Made by a program: the position numbers and the translations under genes. Under the pieces are notes generated by a model. The model did no database searches. It was not told the DNA's origin and worked only from the letters and a program-made list of their open reading frames with translations. From positions 32,501-96,500 of the forward strand of contig JAWRVZ010000474.1 of NCBI GenBank assembly GCA_037043235.1: 64,000 nucleotides of DNA. The letters are read 5' to 3'. This document shows, piece after piece, positions 49,370 through 61,020 of this stretch. The stretch's first letter is position 1. Each line of letters begins with the position of its first letter. The DNA comes from Rhodeus uyekii. Taxonomy: Eukaryota; Chordata; Actinopteri; Cypriniformes; Acheilognathidae.

Positions 49370-49924
49370 ATCAAGATATCAGTATGATATGATAACAAAA
49401 TATCAAATTATAGTTGATTATTAACAACAGATAATAACAAAAACAGCCACAACAATAATAACTATTAATTTATAAATTAATTTATGAATGGTAGTAATAC
49501 TATTAATATAATTACATTTATAAATTCACGTATTAATGAAGATAATTATGCCAAATATAATTTAATATACATTCATTTAAAAGATTAATAATTAATTGAA
49601 ATTACATAATTATTATATTTAATAATAAACATTGTGAAAAATAATGATTTATATTTGAAACATTAATATTTGTATTATAAATTAACATATATTTAACAAT
49701 TTTGTATAAAAATGTCTGTTTATAAAATGAGCCAATCAAGGATATCTATGGCTGAATTGTGTCTCATATTCTGTGCAGTAAGAGCTACAGATTTCAGCAC
49801 AAATAGTGCTTGTGTTTCATGCCAACAGAACATTTGCATAACGTGCACATTATAAGAAGCATGTGATTTTAGAATATAGTTATTATATAATGAGCATTGC
49901 TTTGCTATGCTGTGATTCAATATT
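49370..49924. other. AT-rich intron segment
   Basis: A very AT-rich segment between two SINEs, with ATT and TTA words and no open frame of note. A 12-bp palindrome-like 'tgatatcaagatatca' lies at about 49367-49382. Confidence 0.4.
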
Positions 49925-50059
49925 TGCATTTATCAGACGCTTTTATCATCGCATTCAAGAAACACATTGACATTCTAATCAGTTCTTGCTTTCCCTGGGA
50001 ATCGAACCCATGACCTTGATGTTGCAAGCGCTGCTCTCTACTGTTAGAGACACAGGAAA
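49925..50059 (-). mobile_element. tRNA-derived SINE, copy 9
   Basis: This is a nearly complete reverse-strand copy with tail 'tttatcagacgctttta', body 'acattctaatcagttcttgc' and head. On the minus strand it begins 'ctttcctgtgtctctaacag', the leader shared with copies 5 and 6. It ends less than 100 bases before the raftlin exon acceptor. Confidence 0.8.
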
Positions 50060-50151
50060 GATGAAACAAATCAGTTGTTAAAAGTTGCACAGATGTGTTT
50101 GCAGGTTTGAGTGCATTGTTTAAACCTCCGACCGTGTCTCTTTCATCCCAG

Positions 50152-50323
50152 GATTGAGTTCGCAGTCGTCGGGCAGAAATGGGCTGCGGCTTGAGGAAGT
50201 TCCGTCAGACGGAAGACAACAGTCCGGGAAAGATTTACTCCACCCTCAAGAGACCGCAGGTGGAGACTAAGGTCGGGGTCGCCTACACGTACCAGCACTT
50301 GGACTTCCTGGTGGGGAAAGACG
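50152..50323 (+). CDS. rftn1/2: Raftlin family protein, start-codon exon (partial gene)
   Basis: The exon starts after acceptor TTTCATCCCAG and ends at donor GACG|GTGAGT. It has 27 bases of leader, ATG at 50179 and 48 codons plus one base (phase 1). The peptide begins MGCGLRKF and contains SPGKIYSTLKRPQVETK (residues 15-31) and then YTYQHLDF. This is the strongly conserved N-terminus of raftlins. Gly2 is the N-myristoylation site and Cys3 the palmitoylation site that anchor raftlin to lipid rafts in lymphocytes and other cells, where it supports antigen-receptor signalling and TLR ligand uptake. The SPGKI string resembles RFTN2 more than RFTN1, but the paralogue is unsure. The rest of the gene is not seen before the right edge; intron 2 must exceed 13 kb. 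Confidence 0.85.
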
Positions 50324-50564
50324 GTGAGTCGAGTTACTTTTAAAAGAGACGATCAGCAGAGTCAGAAATGTTGAGGTAGGGATAATCTGCGAGGAACTTC
50401 TGAAAAGAGGAATCAAACCAGAGATTCTCCAAAAAAACGTTCCTTGATTCTTTGCCGCTCTGCAAATCCCAGAAGTGATGACACTTGCAAATGACAAACC
50501 CCAAATCCTCCCCGAATGCTCTGTGTGTGAGTCGCAGCTGTCAGTGAGTACCTGCTGCTCTCAG
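50324..50564 (+). other. Start of the raftlin intron after the start-codon exon
   Basis: Unique sequence with no second exon. The expected next raftlin segment was not found in any plus-strand frame between here and the right edge. Confidence 0.4.

Positions 50565-50642
<78 letters not shown>
50565..50642 (+). repeat. (GT)n microsatellite, about 39 repeats
   Basis: An uninterrupted GT run of about 78 bases lies in the raftlin intron, 240 bases after the exon. It is expected to be highly polymorphic. Confidence 0.95.
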
Positions 50643-50644
<2 letters not shown>

Positions 50645-50844
50645 TCCGTGCCGGAGCTCCGGGACACGGCGGGACACATGGGCTGTGAGGGGGATAATGG
50701 GGAGATCCACAGGGCCGTGGCTAAATATAACCGTCAGTGTTGTTATTCTCTGGAACGCAGCGGCTCGAGCCGAGGATGTGGAGATGCAGAGACTCTCACT
50801 GACACCTCACTGTAATCCTGAGAGATTCAGAGGAACACTGAGCG

Positions 50845-50855
50845 CTCGCTCTCTC

Positions 50856-50891
<36 letters not shown>

Positions 50892-53005
50892 GCTCTCTCG
50901 CTCTCTCTCTCTCTCTCTCTGCTCACGTTTAAACCCACATCTATCCATTCCTACAAATTCCTCTTTTCTACCACTACACAAACTGTCTACCTATCCATCC
51001 CCCCTCTCTCTCTCTCTTTCGATCTATATGTCCCTCTCTCTACATCCATCCATCCATCCATCTACCAATCCCCCTCTCTCTCTCTCGCTCTCTCTCTCTC
51101 TCCTTCCCTCCATCCATCCATCCATCCATCCATCCATCCATCCATCTATCCATCTATCCCCTTCTCTCTCTCGCTCTCTCTATCCATCAATCCATCTATC
51201 CCTCTATCCCCCCTCTCTCTCCTTCCCTCCATCCATCCATCCATCCATCCACCTACCCCTCTCTCTATTTATCCCTCCATCCATCCATCCATCCATCCAG
51301 CTATCCATCCATCTATCCATCTATCCCCCCTCTCTCTCCTTCCCTCCATCCATCCATCCATCCATCCATCTACCCCTCTCTCTATTTATCCCTCCATCCA
51401 TCCATCCAGCTATCCATCCATCTATCATCTATCCCTCTATCCCCCCTCTCTCTCCTTCCCTGCATCCATCCATCCATCTACCCCTCTCTCTATTTATCCC
51501 TCTATCCATCCATCCAGCTATCCATCCATCTATCCCCCCTCTCTCTCCTTCCCTCCATCCATCCATCCATCCCTCTCTCTATTTATCCCTCCATCCATCC
51601 ATCCATCCAGCTATCCCCTTCTCTCTCTCGCTCTCTCTATCCATCAATCCATCTATCCCTCTATCCCCCCTCTCTCTCCTTCCCTCCATCCATCCATCCA
51701 TCCATCTACCCCTCTCTCTATTTATCCCTCCATCCATCCATCCAGCTATCCATCCATCTATCCCTCTATCCCCCCTCTCTCTCCTTCCCTCCATCCATAC
51801 ATCCATCCATCTACCCCTCTCTCTATTTATCCCTCCATCCATCCATCCAGCTATCCATCCATCTATCATCTATCCCTCTATCCCCCCTCTCTCTCCTTCC
51901 CTGCATCCATCCATCCATCTACCCCTCTCTCTATTTATCCCTCTATCCATCCATCCAGCTATCCATCCATCTATCCCTCTATCCCCCCTCTCTCTCCTTC
52001 CCTCCATCCATCCATCCATCCATCCATCCCTCTCTCTATTTATCCCTCCATCCATCCATCCATCCAGCTATCCATCCATCTATCCCTCTATCCCCCCTCT
52101 CTCTCCTTCCCTCCATCCATCCATCCATCCATCCATCTACCCCTCTCTCTATTTATCCCTCCATCCATCCATCCAGCTATCCATCCATCTATCCATCTAT
52201 CCCTCTATCCCCCCTCTCTCTCCTTGCCTCCATCCATCCATCTACCCCTCTCTCTATTTATCCCTCCATCGATCCATCCATCCAGCTATCCATCCATCTA
52301 TCCATCTATCCCTCTATCCCCCCTCTCTCTCCTTCCCTCCATCCATCCATCCATCCATCCATCCATCTACCCCTCTCTCTATTTATCCATCCATCCATCC
52401 ATCCATCCAGCTATCCCTCTATCCCCCTCTCTCTTTCCTTCCCTCCATCCATCCATCCATCTATCCCTCTCTCTATCTATCTCTCCATCCATCCATCCAT
52501 CCAGCTATCCATCTAACTATCCATCTATCCCCCTCTCTCTTTCCTTCCCTCCATCCATCCATCCATCTATCCCTCTCTCTATCTATCTCTCCATCCATCC
52601 ATCCATCCAGCTATCCATCTAACTATCCATCTATCCCCCTCTCTTTCCTTCCCTCCATCCATCCATCCATCCATCCAGCTATCCATCTAACTATCCATCT
52701 ATCCCTCTCTCTATCCATCTATCCATCTCCCTCTCTCTCTCTCTCTCCATCCATCCATATATCCCTCTCTCTCTCTATCTATCCCTCCATCCATCCATCT
52801 CCCTCTCTCTCTCTCCATCCATCCATATATCCCTCTCTCTATCTATCTATCCCTCCATCCATCCATCTCCCTCTCTCTCCATCCATCCATATATCCCTCT
52901 ATCTATCTATCCCTCCATTCATCCATCCATCTCCCTCTCTCTTTCTTTCTCTCCATCCATCCATCCAGCTCTCTCTCTCCATCCATCCATCCATCTATCT
53001 ATCTT
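50845..53005 (+). repeat. Compound CT/TCCA minisatellite in raftlin intron
   Basis: It starts as a (CT)n run and becomes a compound array with an irregular unit of about 93-132 bp. Each unit has 'cccctctctctccttccct', TCCA repeats, 'tacccctctctctatttatc', more TCCA repeats and 'ccagctatccatc'. The long plus-strand open frames (50475-52622, 51028-53112; PSIHPSLYLS-type strings) exist because the units avoid stop codons. They are not genes. Confidence 0.95.
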
Positions 53006-54224
53006 TTATTTATTTATTTCTATCTCACAGAAAGAGAAACGTTCTTCCTTACATTCATGATTCTGCATTCTTCTTCGCGGTCCTTGATTCAGATTCAGGA
53101 AGTGTGAGTTAGGTTCATGTGGGTTTCAACGTTAGATGTTTCTCCTGAAATTCCCCACCGACGGAGGATATAAACACAGACACAAACGAGCCCGTGGCTA
53201 ACGTGAGCATTATTACATTACAGAAACTGATGAGAAGAGAACAGAGTCTCCTGACGTTTGATTGTAAACCTGAGCACAGTTTGAGACGTTGTTGAGACGC
53301 CTCTGAAACACAATCAACCTTCCAGATGACTGACATCTGGAATGATATTTCCCGTGTTGTTACAGTAAAAACTCTGCGATTGCTCCATCTGTCCTCGAGT
53401 TCAGCGAGACGAAAGCACTGCACTGAACTCTGTTGTTCTGGCCCATTTCTCTCTCTTCCCCCACGATCTTCATTTCTCCTCACCGCCTCTATTATTGCAA
53501 ATATATTACTATTCATAAAGGAGGAGTTGCAAAGCACTTTAAATGAGTGGGAGGAATGAGCAGCAAATGTTTCATCTACAAGGCGAAGACAATAAACTTC
53601 CTCACGCAACACTGCCTCGGCTTGCTTAATGTTCCCTGACGCCACGCGGGTGCAAGCATTACACTGCACATTTCTTAATCGCCTTAATCACATTTATGCA
53701 TCCACGATCAACTTGCACCATCGCTTTCTTTCACACGCTGGCACTGCCACGTCTATCTTACAGATCCGAACCATCAATCCATCTTAAGATGTTGTGGTAT
53801 TGAAGTGATATTGCGACACGCGGCAGATGTTGTGATTATGTAGAAGAGCAAGCTACGATATTAACTTAATTTACTGCTCTAATAACACAGAATGGAGAAA
53901 TCTCGCATAATGCCTCAATTGTTGCAGAAGTTTTTTTTTTCCATCGGTTTAACTCTCGATAAATCTCTTCTAAAGTCTCAAAACTGTCTTCAGATTTTAC
54001 TGGCGTAATCAAAGATCTCAATCTGAAATCAAACATTTCTCATCAAAGAATAAATTCTGTGAGTTTTTATCGATAACTGAAACTAAACCACAAATTTTTG
54101 ATACTTGACATAGAAAAACCTTAAGCTTATTATTTTTTATCTAGTTGCTAAAGCAACATTTCTAATTTTCTTTTAGTTCTCTTGATGGAATAAAATAAAA
54201 TGAATAACTATATAGATTAAAACA
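53006..54224. other. Raftlin intron, unique sequence
   Basis: No exon is recognised. A minus-strand open frame at 53115-53669 is 184 codons long but lacks a domain, signal peptide or plausible composition, and the sequence 53430-53720 looks more like conserved non-coding DNA. 53720-54224 becomes AT-rich. Confidence 0.4.
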
Positions 54225-54845
54225 CAAACACACTCAAACACACACAAATACACACAAACACATGCACATTTGCGCACACACACACACAGACACACACTCA
54301 CTCCCTCACACACACACTCCCACAAAGACACACTCACAGACAGACACACACACAAACGCGAACACACACAAACACACTCACTCCCACAAACACACTCACT
54401 CACACACACACACACACACACACTAATAGACACATACACAGACACACACAGACGTGAACACACAAACATACTCACAATCACTCACACACTCACACACACA
54501 CACACACAGACACACACACACACTCACAGACACACACAAACGCTCACACACACACACACACACAAACACACTCATATACAGACAAAGAAACACACTCTCA
54601 CAGACACACACACTCACTCAGACACATACACAGACACACACAAACGCGAACACACAAACACACTCACAATCACACACACACACACAAACGTGAGCACACA
54701 TGCTCACACACACAAACACAATCATTAACACACCCACAAACACACTCTCACAGACACACATATACACACACTCACTCACACACAGACATATATACAAACA
54801 TTCCCACAGACACACACAGACACACTCGCTCACTCACACAATCAC
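54225..54845 (+). repeat. Cryptic CA-type simple repeat
   Basis: 620 bases of CACA, CTCA and CAGA words with no fixed period. Open frames of HTHTHTLTDT type (54270-54728) or VCVCVCVC type on the other strand are by-products. Confidence 0.93.
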
Positions 54846-55870
54846 ACAACTAAATTACAAACTTTAAAATATGAAAACTATAAAAACTAATATAAATCTA
54901 ATATAGTGTTTGAGTTATATTAATATAGCGCTGCTGCAGGCCAATGATTGTCTCACTGGAGTCTGTTTGAGGCACTGGGCAAATACATCTGAGTTTCTGT
55001 CCTGGTTTTCATGCAGTTTGACTAAGAACATCTTGATCAAAAATTATAGTAACAGTAGTGCTTTTCTCTACGATTATTAGACCAGATGAACAGTCTACGA
55101 CTGAAGAAAATGCATTCAGACGAAACCACAACAGCGCTGGCGAACGAGCGTAATAACACCCATCAGCTGAAGCCCGCGCGTGACGCTTGAGATGCCCTGC
55201 ACGTTTTTATTTCCCTCAAATGTGATTTCAAATGTTTCAAATGTCAAGAGGAAGAGGAACAGAAAACACACTCGGCCACACGCCGGCCTCGAGACCGGAG
55301 CCGTACACGCTCACAACCCCGATAGAATCAGCAGATTATTAAAACGCAACGAGGCCTGATCCGTTCCTCAGCCTGTCAGTGGCTGCGGCGCGAGGGGTTG
55401 GTTGTCGGGAAAGGCTGGAAGCAGGTGTAGTTGTGTCGGGATTAGAGCAGGTGGAAGCAGGAACGGCTGCTTTTATTTCCTGGAAATTGAGTCGCAGGGG
55501 CGCCGCGGGAGTCACAGCCATTACCTTCCTTCATTTCATCTGCGCCGTGCGGACGAGTGCGGCAGCGCTGATGAGTTGGGCCCCGCCGACCCTCGCCTGT
55601 GAAACGGAGGCGCTCTCCTGTCGTCAGGTTAAGGGTTTCGGCACAAAGGCAGGTGAAGCTCTATTATATTCTCTGTGATGCGACGCATCGATTGCTTGAG
55701 CTCTTCAGCGAGACGCTCCTGCAGTAAAGATCAAACGCTGTTCGTGAGCCGATCGAGACGCTGTTCTGCTGCGGAGGAACGCTTTTCATCTGAACGTTTA
55801 TGATTAAATGCTTCAAATTGGGTTCATACACATATATAAACTGTGCAGATACATTTCACAACAGGAATTA
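54846..55870. other. Raftlin intron, GC-richer unique sequence
   Basis: 55130-55690 is markedly richer in GC and CpG than its surroundings ('ggggcgccgcgggagtcaca') and free of repeats. It may be a regulatory or conserved non-coding element. Overlapping open frames (55379-55678 and others) show no domain. Confidence 0.4.
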
Positions 55871-56842
55871 CAGTAATACCTCGGTTTACGAGTTTAATTC
55901 GTTCAAAGAGCGAGCTCGTAAACCAAAATGCTCGTACACCGAAACAAATTTCCCCATAAGAATGCACTAAAAATCAATTAATTCGTTCCACACGACCCAT
56001 TTTAAATATTTTTTTGGTTTTACCCTATTAATTGCAGTTAAAATTGTAACCATTAAGATCTCATATAAATACTAATTAATAATTGACAATTAAACTCTAA
56101 AAATACTTGAAAATTTACTGTAATGCACTTCAGGTTTGAGCAGCCTGCTTGGAGGAGAGAGAGGAGGGAGGAGGGGGGAGCGGGGAATGAAACAGTAAGG
56201 ATGAAAGCAAATGAGTGAATTTATTATAATAGTGCAGAAACCAAAGGAAGTGATAATCCAGAGTTAAAGTCGTGGAACATGGGAGCCGCAAACTAACGAA
56301 CTCGCGGGAGCCGCGAACTAACAAATGCGATGGAGCCGCTAAAGCAGGGAGATAGGCAGATGATATGAGAATCAGATGTTCAGTGACCACACACACACAC
56401 ACACACACACACTCAGGCAGAACTAGGAGACAATGAATTCATGAACCATGACAGTTACTGCTTAGAGGTACTGTATGTGTATATTTCACTACGTGAACAA
56501 TAGCGATCACAATTAATTAATGTTTAGAATATGAGGTAAAACTTTTATAAGTGATTTACAGAAGTTATCACTGTGGTGAATGATAGAGCCAATGAATGAG
56601 TTAAGGGGTTATAAAGGGGTTGGAACCGCTGACTGTGTTATGAGAGGCTGTCATTAGGATATTTCATGTAAAAATGCGCACAAGGATGCTGAGCGTTAGG
56701 ACTTTTTCCACACAAAACTGCGCATGGGTGAGGGAAATTTTTTCTCGTACACCGATACAATGCTCGTACACCGATTCGACCCTCCATGCTCGTACACCGA
56801 TTTGCTCATATACCAAGACGCTCGTAAACGGAGGTATCAAAG
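55871..56842. mobile_element. Pogo/Tigger-like non-autonomous element 1
   Basis: The left end 'cagtaatacctcggtttacg' is preceded by TA. The right end '...cgtaaacggaggtatcaaag' is followed by TA. The ends are imperfect inverted repeats. Several 'gctcgtacaccga' words occur inside both ends. There is no transposase frame. The superfamily is inferred from the CAGT terminus, TA duplication and the 'cctcggtttacgag' style. Confidence 0.65.
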
Positions 56843-56869
56843 TATTTACTTTTATTGTCCAAAAACATG

Positions 56870-57660
56870 TTTTTAAATGGATGGATGATAGATAGATGAT
56901 TCTATGGATAAATAGATGGACGAATAATAGACAGATAAATAGATGGCTAGATGAAATGGATAGATGGATGGATAGATAGATGAAAGATGGATGATGGACC
57001 CATAGATGACAGATGGGTGGATAGATAGATTCAGGATATCTATCCACCCATCTATCTACCTATCCATCTATTATCTTTCCAACCATCCATCCATCCATCT
57101 TTCATCTATTCATCCATCCATCTATCATTCATCTATTATCTTTCCATCCATCCATCATTCATCTATTATCTTTCCATCCATCCATCATCTATCCATCCAT
57201 CATCCATCTATTTATCCATCTATTATCTATCCATTCATTCATCCATCTTTCATCTATCCTCCATCCATCAATCAGTTCATCTATCTTTCATCTATCCTCC
57301 ATCCATCAATCAGTTCATCCATCTTTCATCTATCCTCCATCCATCTATCCATTCATCCATCTTTCATCTATCCTCCATCCATCTTTCATCTATCCTCCAT
57401 CCATCAATCCGTTCATCCATCTTTCATCTATCCTCCATCCATCAATCCGTTCATCCATCTTTCATCTATCCTCCATCCATCAATCAGTTCATCTATCTTT
57501 CATCTATCCTCCATCCATCTATCCATTCATCCATCTTTCATCTATCCTCCATCCATCTTTCATCTATCCTCCATCCATCAATCCGTTCATCCATCTTTCA
57601 TCTATCCTCCATCCATCAATCCGTTCATCCATCTTTCATCTATCCTCCATCCATTCATGT
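56870..57660 (+). repeat. GGAT/TCCA array with strand switch
   Basis: GGAT/GATA words on the left (56870-57027) are followed, across a hairpin (arms 57012-57027 and 57037-57052), by TCCA words and then by a roughly 38-bp unit, 'tccatccatcaatccgttca' plus 'tccatctttcatctatcc'. The long plus-strand open frame 57006-57662 is a repeat artefact. Confidence 0.93.
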
Positions 57661-58518
57661 AAAAACATTAAAAAAAAAGTGGGAAACAATAAAAATTAAT
57701 AATTAAATAGACTTTTTTTAAATTAATATCAATTCAATAATGTTGTTCATAGTTCATCTATCTATCTATTCATTTTCAATTAATTTGTGCATGTAATGCT
57801 TCACTAAAGAATTCCCTTGCTTCTTCTGACCCCTATCAGGCAGCATGAAATCAGTTTTGTTTTCGGTGTGTGTCAGAAGCCGCAAACGTGTGCCGACAGC
57901 GTTCTCGTCAACAGGAAGTGCAGATCTCTGCAAAGTTCCTTCCTCTCTTTCGGCAGAGTCGGTGTCAAAGCTCTGCTCGCTGCACTTTGTTTCAGATGAT
58001 AGTTGCTTGCAGGGGAAGAAATTCATCTTACTCTGCTCAACATCTTTCCTGTGTCAGGGCACTGTCGTCTAAATGGCTTTTGCCTGAGTTTAATGTCGAA
58101 GTGAAGCCCATTTATTGGAACACACTCCACTTTGTCAGTATGAGGGAGAATCGGCGGCTTCGGCATCGATCTGCCTGATGAAGCTGGTTTGCTTCACGCC
58201 GCTAGCGTGCGGATGTTTGCCCTCAGCTCCCGACTGTCAGGACCAGCATCTGCTTTACATCACAGCATCTGTTCTGGATCCTGCGCTAAACGAGCACATT
58301 GAACCTTCACAAGCCCATCGTCTCACATCAGCATCAGGCGCTGCAGAACCGGCGCTATTGATTCTGCTCAAATGCAATCTTCAGGTTTCCAGCGGAGGGG
58401 TAAACAACACTCGTTTAACAACGCAGCTGGAGCTCAGTGATCTGACTCTCAAAGAGAGAAAACATTTAAATCAACATCAACCAGCCATCTATATTTCCAT
58501 CATATATCTATCTATCTA
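57661..58518. other. Raftlin intron, unique sequence
   Basis: No exon is recognised. 57800-58400 is evenly composed, with several overlapping open frames (57870-58178, 58115-58555) of no recognisable family; it is a candidate for conserved non-coding DNA. Confidence 0.35.
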
Positions 58519-59176
58519 CAGTAATGTCTTGAGATACGAGTATTCTGAGATATGAGCAATCCTTCGAGCAATTTTTGCTTTGAGATACGAGTAAATATTT
58601 GAGATACGAGCAGCTTCCAGACGCTAGAGGTGTTCAGCACTCGCAGCAGCTCAAGCTCCTCATTTATGGGTAATTGCATATGATCTCCACTAGAGGCAGC
58701 TTGGTTTTACAGCGGGGTTACCGGGGGCAACGAGTGATTCACCAGTATTAAGCTGGGAGCAGCACGAGTTATGAGTGTTCAATAATAATACATATGAGCT
58801 TCTGAGTCTATCAATACACAACACGGGAACAAACACTACACTTCCGTATTGTGTTTGTGTAATCTACGTTATCCCTCCTTCCTCCTCCTCCTCCTGCCGT
58901 CATTAGCTGCTACTGTATCGTGTGTCTCGAAGGCAAGAACTCATAATTAAAACCACATTTTATTTTATATCACAGGAATCCTTATATACTATAATTTTGT
59001 GTGTGTGTGTGTGTGTGTCTCTATAGCAATTAAAACATGTTTTTCCATTGTTATTAGCACTAATAAGAGAGTTTTTTAGAGAGCCGGAACAGATTTTTTT
59101 TTTCTGTTATTTCTTATGGGGGAAAAATAATTTGAGATACGAGCAATTTAAGTTACGAGCTCGTCCTGGTATTACT
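58519..59176. mobile_element. Pogo/Tigger-like non-autonomous element 2
   Basis: The left end 'cagtaatgtcttgagatacg' is preceded by TA. The right end 'gctcgtcctggtattactg' is followed by TA. Both ends repeat 'gagatacgag' words and their length variants. The element is 658 bp, with no transposase frame. Confidence 0.72.
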
Positions 59177-59747
59177 GTATCTGTATCTAAACGTCTGCCA
59201 TTTCATCTCTCCATCTATCCATCCATCCAGATTCTCCAGGCAAATGCTCTAGATTCCTTTTGCAAAGCTGCAAATCATGTTCAAGCTCGTGATGTAAAGG
59301 TTAGACTCATAATGTCAAAAGGGGATTTTGCTGAGTTTCCGAGTTGCTCTTGTCCAACAAAACATATGGTGACCACAACTGTCAAAACCTTAAGAGGAAA
59401 CTACAAAAAACACCCTAAAATCAGTCCACAGCTGCAGTCAGACAATGTTCCTCACCAGTTAGTTTTACACATAAATAAAACAAACAAATGCTTTTCTAAA
59501 TTATTTTGGCAGCCTAAAAAACAGCCATGGCATCACATGACCAGTCTCTTGTGGATTTGAACTGTGGATGACTAAAAATAGTGCCTTTGTACAATGATAA
59601 AAATCTGCACATTTGTTTTCCCTTAATAATAACAACCTTCTTTAAAAAACTGCATTTTAGTTTGATGATCTGAAACATTTAAGTGTGAAATACAGGAAAG
59701 CAACAAACTCTTTTTTCATACCACTGTTTATATATATATATACACAA
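59177..59747. other. Raftlin intron, unique sequence
   Basis: An open frame that begins inside the pogo-like element and runs to 59560 has no domain and is probably chance. Nothing else is recognised. Confidence 0.35.
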
Positions 59748-59820
59748 AAACATAAACAAATCAACCCCAAACTTGTTTTATATATAATACAAAAAGTTTG
59801 GGGTTGATTTGTTTATGTTT
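59748..59820. repeat. Perfect 27-bp inverted repeat with 19-base loop
   Basis: The arms at 59748-59774 and 59794-59820 are exact reverse complements (core 'aaatcaaccccaaactt' and its complement). The spacer is AT-rich. The right arm resembles the beginning of the dispersed 'aggtttggggtcag' element. A transcript of either strand would form a stable hairpin. Confidence 0.9.
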
Positions 59821-60170
59821 GTGAGAGTGTGATGTTTGCAGTGAACAGCAATCACACAGAACATGGGATCATGGGAACATCAGTTTGATTAAGAGATTAA
59901 GAGATTTGTTTGAGCAGGAATCTGAAGGAAATATTGACTATATGTGAGCAATTTATCTAAATTTAAGTTCAGGAAGAGCTCAAAAGAAAACACATGTCTA
60001 TTGAATCAATTTAATAGCTTTATATATTAAATCTTTCATTTTTATGTATACATTTATATTAATTTAAATGCAGAGTGTAATATTGTCAATTCATATAATA
60101 ATTATATTAATATATTAAATAAATAAATAATAAATAAAATCAGTCCATCTTCAGCCCAAGAAAAACTGAG

Positions 60171-60930
60171 TTTTCTATGTGAATATATAGTAAAGTGTGA
60201 TTTATTCCTGTGATTAAAGCTGAATTTATTAGATGATAAATACAGTAAAACAGTGTAATATTATATCAGTGTAAAACAGCTGTTTTCTATGTGAATATAT
60301 AGTAAAGTGTCATTTATTCCTGTGATTAAAGCTGAATTTATTAGATGATAAATACAGTAAAACAGTGTAATATTATATCAGTGTAAAACAGCTGTTTTCT
60401 ATGTGAATATATAGTAAAGTGTCATTTATTCCTGTGATTAAAGCTGAATTTATTAGATGATAAATACAGTAAAACAGTGTAATATTATATCAGTGTAAAA
60501 CAGCTGTTTTCTATGTGAATATATAGTAAAGTGTCATTTATTCCTGTGATTAAAGCTGAATTTATTAGATGATAAATACAGTAAAACAGTGTAATATTAT
60601 ATCAGTGTAAAACAGCTGTTTTCTATGTGAATATATAGTAAAGTGTCATTTATTCCTGTGATTAAAGCTGAATTTATTAGATGATAAATACAGTAAAACA
60701 GTGTAATATTATATCAGTGTAAAACAGCTGTTTTCTATGTGAATATATAGTAAAGTGTCATTTATTCCTGTGATTAAAGATGAATTTATTAGATGATAAA
60801 TACAGTAAAACAGTGTAATATTATATCAGTGTAAAACAGCTGTTTTCTATGTGAATATATAGTAAAGTGTCATTTATTCCTGTGATTAAAGCTGAATTTA
60901 TTAGATGATAAATACAGTAAAACAGTATAA
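60171..60930 (-). repeat. Second satellite array, same 112-bp unit, reverse orientation
   Basis: About 6.8 units are the reverse complement of the 1-7378 array. They include the 'gatgaattta' variant, which corresponds to 'ttcatcttt' units near 5540 and 6430. It begins after 'aagaaaaactgag' and ends at 'aaaacagtataatgg'. It is flanked on the right by the dispersed element's 'tcttttgtaacattatgaat' (60945 on). Confidence 0.96.
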
Positions 60931-61020
60931 TGGATAGATAGAATCTTTTGTAACATTATGAATGTCTTTACTGTCATTTTGATCAGTTTAATGGGTTTTT
61001 GCTGGCAAATCTTTGGGTGA
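60931..61020 (+). repeat. Dispersed element flank next to the satellite
   Basis: 'aatcttttgtaacattatga' and 'tgtctttactgtcattttga' match the 3' part of the dispersed cyprinid element also seen at 46936-47160. This places the satellite within a copy of that element. Confidence 0.55.

Larger units (their letters stand above)
35879..50151 (+). other. Probable raftlin intron 1 with dispersed repeats
   Basis: I found no coding exon in this 14-kb stretch. It contains SINE copies 3 to 9, a hAT-type end at 38279, a LINE 3' tail near 46505-46595, and dispersed DNA element fragments. Segments that look evenly composed and free of repeats (about 40920-41440, 43600-43960, 44750-45080, 45320-45780, 47570-48170) are candidates for conserved non-coding elements. 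Several short open frames are unremarkable. Confidence 0.4.

Noticed and set aside
50475..53112. Open frames of 715 and 694 codons
   Set aside because: They lie entirely in CT/TCCA simple repeat and a GT run, with no complexity and overlapping open frames.
53115..53669. 184-codon minus-strand open frame
   Set aside because: No recognisable domain, no signal peptide and no splice context; composition is not protein-like.
54225..54845. Open frames of HTHTHT and VCVCVC type
   Set aside because: CA/GT simple repeat translations.
57006..57662. 218-codon open frame
   Set aside because: Another TCCA-type repeat artefact.
59048..59560. 170-codon plus-strand open frame
   Set aside because: It begins inside a transposon end and has no recognisable family; probably chance.
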